From assembly GCA_025936995.1 (NCBI GenBank), contig JAICSH010000005.1, positions 1 to 64,000 on the forward strand: a stretch of 64,000 bases of DNA, in the 5' to 3' direction. The position numbers and the translations under genes are program-made. Shown here one piece after another: positions 38,578 through 46,849 of the stretch. Each line of letters starts with the position of its first letter. Positions within the stretch are counted from its first letter, which is position 1. This stretch comes from Thermoleophilia bacterium (GTDB lineage Bacteria; Actinomycetota; Thermoleophilia; Gaiellales; Gaiellaceae). A model generated the notes under the pieces. It saw only the letters and a program-made list of their open reading frames with translations, did no database searches and had not been told where the DNA came from.

Positions 38578-39249
38578 ATGGGCCAAACGTTGATCGCGTA
38601 CTTCGCCGCGCTCGCCGCCGCCGCATCCCACGGCGCCGCGCCGCCGAACGCAGCGACCGCCGCGCTCGCCGCACGGCCCTTGCACGGGAGCGTCGTCCTC
38701 CGTGCCCAGCCGGATGGCCGGCCGCTCGTGCGGGTCGGGCCGCGCGGACCCATGGGCGGACCGCTCGTCCTCGGGGTGGTGGCCGTCCGTGGACGGTGGG
38801 TCGAGGTGACGGCCGAGGCCCTGCCGAACGGCCGCTACGCGTGGGTGAAGTTCGGCCGCGACGTTGGCGTTCACTCGATCCAGTGGCGGCTGAGAGTTTC
38901 GCTCTCGCGGCGGGAGCTCTACGTCCTCCGAGACAGCCGCATCGTGCGGACGATCCGCGTGGGGATCGGCCGACCCGGCTCGCCGACCCCGACCGGACAT
39001 TTCGCAGTGGCCGAGAAGCTCACCGGCCCGTTCGGCCCTGCGTTCGGCCCGCGGATCCTCGCGCTCACCGCCCGCCAGCCGAGGTTGCCGGCCGGCTGGA
39101 ACCGCAGCATCACGTACTACGTCGCCATCCACGCGGGCACAGGGCGGGGATCCGAGGTCTCGGCGGGATGCCTGCACGCCGCCGAACCCGACGTCCGCTA
39201 CCTCATGCGCACCGTCCCGCTCGGAACGCCCGTCCGGATCATGCGATGA
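38578..39249 (+). CDS. L,D-transpeptidase (YkuD) domain protein
   Basis: PTPTGHFAV, YVAIHAGTGRGSEVSAGCLHA (HxxxGxxxSxGC-like). Confidence 0.82.
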   Translation: MGQTLIAYFAALAAAASHGAAPPNAATAALAARPLHGSVVLRAQPDGRPLVRVGPRGPMGGPLVLGVVAVRGRWVEVTAEALPNGRYAWVKFGRDVGVHSIQWRLRVSLSRRELYVLRDSRIVRTIRVGIGRPGSPTPTGHFAVAEKLTGPFGPAFGPRILALTARQPRLPAGWNRSITYYVAIHAGTGRGSEVSAGCLHAAEPDVRYLMRTVPLGTPVRIMR

Positions 39250-39259
39250 TCGAAGCGCG

Positions 39260-40114
39260 ATGAGTGCAATCGAGCTGCACGAGTTCGAAGAGGAAGAGGA
39301 GGAGCTACCCGCCTGGAGCCTGCCTGCGGAGGCGGTCGATCGCATCCGCGTGCCGGTCACGCTCCCGGAGCAGGTCACGCGCGACTGGGCCTGGGGCGGC
39401 TCGACGGGCGCCGGCGTGCGGGTCTGCATCCTCGACAGCGGCATCGAGCTCGATCATCCGCTCGTCGGTCGCGTCGACCACTCGGTGGCCGTCGTCCGGG
39501 ACGAGGAGGGCGAGCTGCAGGTCGTCGAGGACGAGGAAGGCGACCTCTGCGGTCATGGCACGGCCTGCGCCGGAGTCGTCCGCGCTCTCGCCCCGGACGT
39601 CGAGCTGACGAGTGTTCGCGTCCTCGGCGCCGGCTACACCGGCGGCGGCGAGATCATGCTGCGCGGGCTCGGGTGGGCGATCGAGCAGGGGTTCCAGATC
39701 GTGAACATGAGCCTGTCGACGACGCGGACGAAGTACGTGGAGCGGCTGCACGAGCTCGCCGACCACGCCTACTTCCGCCGCGTCCTCCTCGTCGCTTCGG
39801 CCCACAACATGCCGGTCGAGAGCTTCCCGTGGCGCTTCGCGAGCGTCATCTCCGTCGGCAGCCACGAGGAGGCCGACCCGCTCACCTTCTACTACAACCC
39901 CTCGCCTCCCGTGGAGTTCTTCGGCCGCGGCCTCGACCTCGACGTCGCGTGGCTCGACGGCGGCACGCTCCGCTGCACCGGCAACAGCTTTGCGACGCCT
40001 CACATCGCCGCCATCTGCGCGCTCGTCCTCGGGAAGCACCCTGCCCTGACGCCGTTCCAGCTCAAGAGTGTGCTCTACCAGACGGCGTCGAACGCGCAGG
40101 GTGGTGCGGTGTGA
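39260..40114 (+). CDS. S8 family subtilisin-like serine protease without signal peptide
   Basis: Catalytic ILDSGIELDHP, CGHGTACAGV, GNSFATPHIAAICALVL; acidic N-terminus. Confidence 0.9.
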   Translation: MSAIELHEFEEEEEELPAWSLPAEAVDRIRVPVTLPEQVTRDWAWGGSTGAGVRVCILDSGIELDHPLVGRVDHSVAVVRDEEGELQVVEDEEGDLCGHGTACAGVVRALAPDVELTSVRVLGAGYTGGGEIMLRGLGWAIEQGFQIVNMSLSTTRTKYVERLHELADHAYFRRVLLVASAHNMPVESFPWRFASVISVGSHEEADPLTFYYNPSPPVEFFGRGLDLDVAWLDGGTLRCTGNSFATPHIAAICALVLGKHPALTPFQLKSVLYQTASNAQGGAV

Positions 40115-40743
40115 GCGACCTCGAGGCAGCCGTCGCGGCCGGCGTGCTAGGCGCGGACGAGGCGCATCGCTCGCTCCTGCAGGCGACCGTCGAGGTGGCC
40201 CGAGCGATCTTCGGAGCCAAGGCCGCATCCGTCTTCCTCCTCGACGAGGAAGCCGAGGAGCTCGTCTTCGAGGCGGTCGCCGGCGAGGGGGAGGGCGAGC
40301 TGATCGGCATGCGCTTCCCGGCCGGGAACGGAATCGCCGGCTGGGTGCTGACGACACGGCAGCCGCTCGTCGTCGACGACCTCACCGCGGATACGCGCTG
40401 GTCGCGCACGCAGGCCGAGTCGACCGGCTACGTCCCGAAGAGCATGATGTCCGTGCCGCTCCTCGTCGAGGAGCGCGCGCTCGGTGTGCTCCAAGTGCTC
40501 GACCGGCCGCCGGAATCGCGGGTCAGGCTGAGGGAGATCGACATGCTCGGCCTCTTCGCGAACCAGGCGGCGATCGCGCTCGACCTCCTGCAGCGCGCGC
40601 GGCGGGCGCGCGAGGCTCTCGCGGGTGAGGGCCGGCTCGCACCGCTCGCGCGCGTCGCCGCACGGCTCGAGGAGGGCGAGCGCGACGCCGCGTTCGAGCT
40701 CCTCCGCGCGTTCGAGCGCGTTCTCGCCGAGTCCAGGGACTAG
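40111..40743 (+). CDS. GAF domain protein
   Basis: FGAKAASVFLLDEEAEELVFEAVAGEGEGELIGMRFPAGNGIAGWVLTTRQPLVVDDLTADTRW; GTGA overlap with the S8 gene. Confidence 0.88.
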   Translation: MSDLEAAVAAGVLGADEAHRSLLQATVEVARAIFGAKAASVFLLDEEAEELVFEAVAGEGEGELIGMRFPAGNGIAGWVLTTRQPLVVDDLTADTRWSRTQAESTGYVPKSMMSVPLLVEERALGVLQVLDRPPESRVRLREIDMLGLFANQAAIALDLLQRARRAREALAGEGRLAPLARVAARLEEGERDAAFELLRAFERVLAESRD

Positions 40744-42380
40744 CCGAGCAGCGAGCCGGCCGGCAGGCGCGAGCTCACGACGTTCTCCGCGGCCGCGAGC
40801 GTGGGGGCATGGCCGGTCACGGCCGCAAGGAACGCGTCCCGCTCAACCGCGTACAGCCTGAGCGGTTCGAGCGCCCGCACCGTCGCCGTCCGCGGCACGT
40901 CGCGCAGGAGGGCGATCTCGCCGAAGAACTCGCCCGGCTGCAGCTCCCGCGTCTCGCCTTCGTCGAGCTCGACGCCGGCCCGTCCCGCCGCGATGACGTA
41001 GAAGTGCCGCCCCGCCTCGCCGCGGGAGACGACGACCTGGTCGGCGACGACCGAGATCGGAGTGGCGCCCGACGCGAGCCGTTCCAGGACCGGCTCGGGC
41101 AGATGGGCGAAGATCTCGATCTTCCGCAGCAGCTCGAGCGGCTCCTCGGCGATCGCGGCCTCGGCGTCGATGCGCCGCAGGCTCGGCCAGAGAGGCACGA
41201 GCAGGACGGGCAGGAGCGCACCGGTCGCGATCAGCGCGCCCCGGGCCCCGAGCCAGCTCACGAGGCCCGGCGCGACGGCAGCCCCCACGGCCGTCCCCGC
41301 GAGCATCAGGCTCTCGAGGACGGCGAACACGCGGCCGAGGACCTCGTTCTGCGCCGAGCGTTGCAGCAGTGTCACGCTCGTGACCTGGACGAGAATCGCG
41401 GCCGTGCCGACGAGGCCGAGAAGGACGAGCGCCGGCGCCAGCGTCGACAGGGCCGCGGCGGCGCAGAGCGCGACTCCCCAGAGGAGGATCCCGAGCCCGA
41501 AGCCTCCTGCCAGCCGGCGTCGGGCCGCGACGGCCGCGACGATGAACGCGCCCGCCACGCTTCCCACGCCCATCGCGGTGTTGAGCCAGCCGTAGCCCGC
41601 GTTGCCGGCGTGGAGGAGCCGGATGGCGAGCACGACGAGCAGCACCTCGAGCGCCCCGTACACGATCTCCTCCGCCGTGGTCAGACCGATCACGACGCGC
41701 AGCGCGGGCGTGCGCCACACGGTCGCGAAGCCCGCCGTGAGCTCGGGCAGGAAACTCGGCCGCTCGGCCGGCTGCGGCGGCTTGTCGCGCGGAACCTGGA
41801 TGACGAAGGCCGCCGACCACAGGAAGAGCGCCGCGTTGAGGGCGAAGACGGCTGAGGGGGTGCTGACCGCGAGGAGGATGCCGCCGAGCGCCGGCCCGGC
41901 GAACATTCCGACGCTCGAGATCGTGTTGCCGACGAGGTTCGCCGCGGTCAGCTCGTCCGGCGTCTCGACGAGCGAGGGCAGGAGCGCCGCCTGCGCAGGC
42001 GAGTACGAGCCCGAGACGACCGTCGACGTGACCGCAAGCACGTAGACGACGTACGGGCTGGTGCCGGCGCTCGCGGCTGCGGTGATCCCGACGAAGATCG
42101 CGCAGCGGATGAGATCGCCGCTGAGCATGAGCTGCCGCCGCGACCAGCGATCTGCGAGGACGCCGAGCCACGGCGCCGCGAGAGCCGCCAGGGCCATTCG
42201 CGCGAAGAAGAGAAGACCGACGGCCCGTGCGCCGCCCGAGTGGTACGCATAGACGGGCAGCGCCACCGCGTACGCCCACGTGCCCAGGGTCGAGCCGGCC
42301 CCTGCGATCTGGATGTTGCGCACTCGCGGATTCGCGAAGACCCTTCCGAATGCGCGTAACGATGCGGCGTAGCGGCTCAC
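40740..42380 (-). CDS. MFS transporter fused to a C-terminal cyclic nucleotide-binding domain
   Basis: 12-TM MFS followed by SRGEAGRHFYVIAAGRAGVELDEGETRELQPGEFFGEIALLRDVPRTATVRA; GTG 42380. Confidence 0.9.
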   Translation of the reverse strand: MSRYAASLRAFGRVFANPRVRNIQIAGAGSTLGTWAYAVALPVYAYHSGGARAVGLLFFARMALAALAAPWLGVLADRWSRRQLMLSGDLIRCAIFVGITAAASAGTSPYVVYVLAVTSTVVSGSYSPAQAALLPSLVETPDELTAANLVGNTISSVGMFAGPALGGILLAVSTPSAVFALNAALFLWSAAFVIQVPRDKPPQPAERPSFLPELTAGFATVWRTPALRVVIGLTTAEEIVYGALEVLLVVLAIRLLHAGNAGYGWLNTAMGVGSVAGAFIVAAVAARRRLAGGFGLGILLWGVALCAAAALSTLAPALVLLGLVGTAAILVQVTSVTLLQRSAQNEVLGRVFAVLESLMLAGTAVGAAVAPGLVSWLGARGALIATGALLPVLLVPLWPSLRRIDAEAAIAEEPLELLRKIEIFAHLPEPVLERLASGATPISVVADQVVVSRGEAGRHFYVIAAGRAGVELDEGETRELQPGEFFGEIALLRDVPRTATVRALEPLRLYAVERDAFLAAVTGHAPTLAAAENVVSSRLPAGSLLG

Positions 42381-42504
42381 GCAGCGGAGGATCGCAGGGT
42401 TGGTTGCGAATTTGAAGGGGCGGTGGGAAGATTTGTGCTCCAACCCACGTCTGGAGAATTGACAGCGCCGATCAGACCGGCGTAAGGATTCCGAAGGAGG
42501 AGCA

Positions 42505-42657
42505 ATGTCGGACGAGCAGCACAAGGATGAAGAGGTCGAGGCCCACCGCAGGCATCTCGTGAACGACGAGCCGGCCGCCGAGGGCGAGACCGACGACGAG
42601 GTCGAGGCGCACGTTCGGAAGGCGCTGCCTCGCAAGAACCTGCCCCGCAAGATCTAG
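42505..42657 (+). CDS. Small acidic VEAH-motif protein, unit 1 (MSDEQHKDEEVEAHRRHLVNDEPAAEGETDDEVEAHVRKALPRKNLPRKI)
   Basis: Strong SD GGAGGAGCAATG; paralogous to the next small ORF, with conserved flanks. Confidence 0.8.
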   Translation: MSDEQHKDEEVEAHRRHLVNDEPAAEGETDDEVEAHVRKALPRKNLPRKI

Positions 42658-42675
42658 CGCACTGACTCTCACGTG

Positions 42676-42702
42676 AAGGCCCGGCCGACCGCCGGGCCTT
42701 TT
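42676..42702 (+). terminator. Intrinsic terminator, unit 1
   Basis: AAGGCCCGGC-CGACC-GCCGGGCCTTTT. Confidence 0.8.
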
Positions 42703-42736
42703 CGTGGTCCGGGTCGGCTCGGCCCGTGGAAGATTG

Positions 42737-42765
42737 TTGCTTCGTACTCCGTCTGGAGATATGAC
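42737..42765 (+). promoter_or_regulatory. Putative promoter of unit 2 (TTGCTT-N17-TATGAC)
   Basis: Aligned element conserved upstream of unit 1 (42435-42463). Confidence 0.55.
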
Positions 42766-42807
42766 AGCGCCGGAACCGGCGTCGAGAAGATTCCCAGAGG
42801 AGGAGCA

Positions 42808-42966
42808 ATGTCGGACGAGCAGCACAAGGGCGAGGAGCCCGAGGTCGAGGCCCACCGCAGGCATGCGGCGAACTTCGAGCCGGCCGCCGAGGGCGACGAG
42901 GACGACGAGGTCGAGGCGCACGTCCGCAAGGCGAACGTGCGGATGGACTCGCCCCGCCACATCTAG
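42808..42966 (+). CDS. Small acidic VEAH-motif protein, unit 2 (MSDEQHKGEEPEVEAHRRHAANFEPAAEGDEDDEVEAHVRKANVRMDSPRHI)
   Basis: Paralog of 42505-42657; SD GGAGGAGCAATG. Confidence 0.8.
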   Translation: MSDEQHKGEEPEVEAHRRHAANFEPAAEGDEDDEVEAHVRKANVRMDSPRHI

Positions 42967-42992
42967 AACGACGTCCTGACCAGTACCACGGC

Positions 42993-43019
42993 GAGGCCCG
43001 GTTTGCACCGGGCCTCTTT
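42993..43019 (+). terminator. Intrinsic terminator, unit 2
   Basis: GAGGCCCGGT-TTGC-ACCGGGCCTC-TTT, perfect 10-bp stem. Confidence 0.85.
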
Positions 43020-43025
43020 GTGGTC

Positions 43026-43592
43026 CTAGACGGATCTCGCGGCCGCTTCGGCGACCGCGACGAGCCGATCGGCCTCGTACACGCGCGCGTCGTCGGGCAG
43101 CGCGGTGAGGTTCACGGCCACGAGCTCGCGCGCTCCACGTGCCACGGCCGCCGCAAGCGCCGCCGCGGCCGCGACGTCGGCGTGGACGCGCGGTTCGACT
43201 CGCTGCCCCGCCGCAGCGCAGAGCTCGGCGAGGTCGGCGGCCAGACGGGCGAGCGCGAGCGGCGGCTCGGCGGCAGCGGCCGTCACGCGCCCGAGCGCCC
43301 AGTCACGCTGTTCCTGCCGCCCCGTATCGCCGGCGGCCGCGCGGGCCTCGAGAGCCTGCCGGTACGCCTCGGCGTCGTCGTCGACGAGCTTCGTCGCCCG
43401 GTCACGCAGTGACTCCGCCTGGGCGGCCACCCCTACGGCGTCGGACCAGCTCTCGGGCGAGAGTCGCGCGGCCATCTGGACGACGGCCGCGGCGGTGGCG
43501 AGCGCTACGCCGAGTGCCGAGCCTGCGCCGGGAACTTCGCGCGGCGCAGCCAGCTCCTCGAGGAGCGCGGGGAGGGAGAGACCGGTGAGCAC
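43026..43592 (-). CDS. Cyclodeaminase/cyclohydrolase (FTCD_C) family protein
   Basis: LEELAAPREVPGAGSALGVALATAAAVVQMAARLS; all-helical. Confidence 0.75.
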   Translation of the reverse strand: MLTGLSLPALLEELAAPREVPGAGSALGVALATAAAVVQMAARLSPESWSDAVGVAAQAESLRDRATKLVDDDAEAYRQALEARAAAGDTGRQEQRDWALGRVTAAAAEPPLALARLAADLAELCAAAGQRVEPRVHADVAAAAALAAAVARGARELVAVNLTALPDDARVYEADRLVAVAEAAARSV

Positions 43593-43628
43593 ACGCGCAG
43601 TGTCTCAACCGGGCACGTCCCGCGCGTA

Positions 43629-43895
43629 TCAGACCGCCTGAAGGAGCTGGCGCAGCCGCGAGACGATGAACGGCGAGGGCTCGTAACCGGCTGCGGCAAC
43701 CGCCCGCTCGAGGTCGGCCTGGAGCTGAAGCCGGAAAGCGGCGTCCTGCTCGGCCCGCGTGACGAGCTCGTCGAGCACCGCACGCGCAGCCGGCAGCTCC
43801 TGTGCAGCTCGCACCCAGCCTTCGGGCGCAGGCGGCAAGAGGCGCAGCAGCCGGCCGATCCGTTCCTCGTCGAATCCGTTCATCTCACTACTCAT
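43629..43895 (-). CDS. Hypothetical 88-aa protein encoded directly downstream of the ECF sigma gene
   Basis: ATGA overlap with the sigma-factor gene. Confidence 0.6.
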   Translation of the reverse strand: MSSEMNGFDEERIGRLLRLLPPAPEGWVRAAQELPAARAVLDELVTRAEQDAAFRLQLQADLERAVAAAGYEPSPFIVSRLRQLLQAV

Positions 43896-44443
43896 GACGG
43901 GCGAGAGCCCCGACTCCTTCCATCGAGTTCGGAACGAACTTTTTCGAGGCAGCGGGAGATCCGGCTGGCGATGGTCCCTGCCGGGATCTCGAGGTGGTCG
44001 CCGATCGTGCGATAGCTCTCGTCGCGGCAGAAGAAGCGGTCGAGGATCTCCCGGCACGGGTCGCCGACCTTGTCGAGCGCGGCGCGTACGGCCATCGCGT
44101 CGTCGAGTGTCGCGAGGACGTCGTCGACCTCGCGCTCGTCCGGATCCTCTTCCGACGGCATGTCGCGCGCGAGCAGGCGCAATCGGTCGATGCAGAGCCT
44201 GCGCGTGAGCTGCGCGAGCCAGGGCCGGACGGCGTCGTCGCTGCGGAGCTCCGAGAGCCGTTCGTACGCGCGCGCGAAGACTTCCTGGAAGACGTCTTCC
44301 GCATCGTGCTGCGCGAGCCGGAAGCCGCGGCCGCAGATCGCGTACACGTAGCGCGAGAACCGTTCCACGAACTCGTTCCATGCGTCCGCGTCGCCTGCGC
44401 GGCACCGGGAGACGAGCTGTGCATCGGTCTGCTCGACGGCCAT
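43892..44443 (-). CDS. ECF-type RNA polymerase sigma factor
   Basis: FVERFSRYVYAICGRGFRLAQHDAEDVFQEVFARAYERL (sigma2), SYRTIGDHLEIPAGTIASRISRCLEKVR (sigma4). Confidence 0.9.
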   Translation of the reverse strand: MAVEQTDAQLVSRCRAGDADAWNEFVERFSRYVYAICGRGFRLAQHDAEDVFQEVFARAYERLSELRSDDAVRPWLAQLTRRLCIDRLRLLARDMPSEEDPDEREVDDVLATLDDAMAVRAALDKVGDPCREILDRFFCRDESYRTIGDHLEIPAGTIASRISRCLEKVRSELDGRSRGSRPS

Positions 44444-44481
44444 GCGTGGACGATAGAACTTCGCCGCCGGATCTTCAGCAA

Positions 44482-46686
44482 TCAGGTAAGCGCGCGAGCC
44501 AACGCCGAGACGAGCAGATCCGCGTGCTCGTCGGTGAATGCGAGCGGCGGCCGGATCTTGAGAACGTCGTCCTGCTTGCCCGTGAGCCCCACGAGGACGC
44601 CCTGCTCGCGCAGGTCGTCGGCGATGCGTGAGGCGAGATCGGCGCTCGAAAGCTGGACTCCGGCGAGGAGCCCGCTGCCGCGTACCTCGACGATGTCCGG
44701 CATGCCGAGGCTCTCGATCGCCGAGCGCAGGCGCATCCCGACCCCGGCTGCGCGCTCCGGCAGCCGCTCGTCCCGCAGGACGTCGAGCACGGCGAGAGCG
44801 GCGCTCGCCGCGACGGGGTTGCCGCCGAAGGTGGAGAACGTCCTCCCGGCGTACGGGAACCGGCCGGCGAGGTCGCTCCGGGTGACGACTGCGGCCACGG
44901 GATAGCCGTTTCCCATCGGCTTGCCGAGCGTGACGACGTCCGGCGCGAGGCCGTGGCGGACGAACGACCAGAGCTCGGGCCCCAGCCGGCCGTGGCCCGC
45001 CTGCACCTCGTCGGCGACGTAGAGCCCTCCGGCGGCGTGCGTCCGCTCTACCAGGAGGCGGAGCTCGGGGCTTTCCGGCGTGTAGATGCCGTCGCTCATG
45101 AGCGACCCGTCGAGGAACGTCGCCGCGAGACCGTCCTCGAGCTCCGCGACCGCGGCGTCGAGCGCTCGGTCGAGGTTCGCGCCGCTGCCGGGCGCCGGGA
45201 TCCGGGTGACGCGTGCGAAGGGTCTGCCCGCCGGCCAGTCCTCGGGTGACAGCGCGGTCGCCGTCGCCGTCACGCCGTGATACGCGTTCTCGGTCACGAG
45301 GGCGCCGTCGTGGCCTGTCACCTCGGCCGCGATCCGCCAGGCGAGGTCGTTCGCCTCGCTCCCCGAGTTGACGAGCAGCACGGTGTCGAGGCCGGCGCCG
45401 GGCGGGAACGTCGCGAGCAGCCGCTCGGCGAGCTCGACGAGCGGCTCCGCGAGGTAGCGGGCGTTCGTCGCACCGAGCCGCGTCTGGCGGACGACGGCCT
45501 CCGTCAACCGCGGGTGGCAGTGGCCGACGACCGGCACGTTGTTGTACGCGTCGAGGAGCCGCGTGCCGTCGGGCTCGTGGATCCAGACGCCCTCGGCGTG
45601 GACGGCGTGGACGGGTCGCGCGTACGTGAGCGGGGTCAGGAGCGCTCCGAGTGCGCGGTCGCGGCGCCGCGCCAGCTCGCGGCTCGGAGCCGGTGCCCGG
45701 CGGCCTGCCCCGAGCTCGTGCGCGACCTCCTCCGGCGCCAGCGAGTCGAGCAGCTCGAGCAGCTGCCACGAGTCCTCGTCCCACGCCTCGATGTACGCCG
45801 CGTTCTCGGGAAAGCGGCGCGTGCGCCAGGCGCTGATGGAGACGATCGCCGCCAGCCGTGCGGCGACGAGGTCGCCGAGCAGCTCGCGCTCGAGCGGCTC
45901 GAGGGGCAGGCGGGAGGCGAAGCCGTCGAGCGCGATCCGGGCGACCCGGAAGGCGTCGTCGAGCGGCCGCCCGCGCAGGAGCGAGGCCAGCGCGACGGCG
46001 ACGTCGGCCGCGAGCGCGGTGTGGCAGCAGTCGCCGAAGTCGAGGATCCCCGCCACCTCGTCCTGTTCGTCGAGGAGGAGGTTGTCGAGGTTGAAGTCGC
46101 CGTGCACGACCTGGGCACGCAGACGGGGCCAGTCGGGCAGCACGCGCTCCTCGAACCGGTCGAGCGCGCGTGCCAGGAGCGCGCGCCGCCCGGGATCCGC
46201 GATCTCGTCGAGCAGCGGGCGCAGGCGCGGCGCGGCCCGGACGTCCCAGAGCAGGTCCCGGCCGGCCGCGGGATGGAAGAACGACCGGAGCGCGAGGCAG
46301 AGGTGCGCCTGCGCCGCCGCGACCCCGTAGACCGCGGCGTCGGAGAGCTCCGGGCCCCCCTTCCGACCCACGCGCCGCTCGAAGAGGCGCACGTGGTGAC
46401 CGTCGACAGACGCGCGCGGGGCAAGCGGCCTCGCCACGGGCAGATCCGGATCGACCGCCGCCACGTGTGCGATCGCGGCCTCCTCGAAGTCGAGGACGTC
46501 CGCCGCTTCGCCGCTGTTCGAGATCTTGAGCACGCCGCCGGCGCCGCCGTCGTCGAGCAGGAACGTCTGGTCGCGCTCGCTGCCGAGATCGGAGGCCCTG
46601 CCCTGGATCCCGAAAAGCTCGGCCGCGATTCGGGCGGCCTCGTCGGCGGTGAACCTCGGCGGCGTCGCCTCCAGGACGGAGCTCAC
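44482..46686 (-). CDS. APH-type kinase fused to class III PLP aminotransferase/phospholyase
   Basis: N-terminal VVHGDFNLDNLLLDEQDEVAGILDFGD; C-terminal VADEVQAGHGRLG and LGKPMGNGYPVAAVV (PLP Lys). Confidence 0.9.
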   Translation of the reverse strand: MSSVLEATPPRFTADEAARIAAELFGIQGRASDLGSERDQTFLLDDGGAGGVLKISNSGEAADVLDFEEAAIAHVAAVDPDLPVARPLAPRASVDGHHVRLFERRVGRKGGPELSDAAVYGVAAAQAHLCLALRSFFHPAAGRDLLWDVRAAPRLRPLLDEIADPGRRALLARALDRFEERVLPDWPRLRAQVVHGDFNLDNLLLDEQDEVAGILDFGDCCHTALAADVAVALASLLRGRPLDDAFRVARIALDGFASRLPLEPLERELLGDLVAARLAAIVSISAWRTRRFPENAAYIEAWDEDSWQLLELLDSLAPEEVAHELGAGRRAPAPSRELARRRDRALGALLTPLTYARPVHAVHAEGVWIHEPDGTRLLDAYNNVPVVGHCHPRLTEAVVRQTRLGATNARYLAEPLVELAERLLATFPPGAGLDTVLLVNSGSEANDLAWRIAAEVTGHDGALVTENAYHGVTATATALSPEDWPAGRPFARVTRIPAPGSGANLDRALDAAVAELEDGLAATFLDGSLMSDGIYTPESPELRLLVERTHAAGGLYVADEVQAGHGRLGPELWSFVRHGLAPDVVTLGKPMGNGYPVAAVVTRSDLAGRFPYAGRTFSTFGGNPVAASAALAVLDVLRDERLPERAAGVGMRLRSAIESLGMPDIVEVRGSGLLAGVQLSSADLASRIADDLREQGVLVGLTGKQDDVLKIRPPLAFTDEHADLLVSALARALT

Positions 46687-46849
46687 GCGCCGATGCTATT
46701 GCGTGCGGCCAAAATCCCTCGTCCGAGCGAATCGTCTCCCCCTTTCGCGGGAGGATCGGTCTGCGATGGCGACCTACGTTCTGGCCACTGATCGGCGGCT
46801 ACGGCGGCACGTTCTGCGGCATCAGGGCGGTCGCGACAAGGAGGTACAC

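Noticed and set aside
42473-43008. Minus-strand ORFs spanning the two VEAH units
   Set aside because: They run through strong plus-strand SD/start and intrinsic terminators; paralog alignment supports the plus-strand ORFs.
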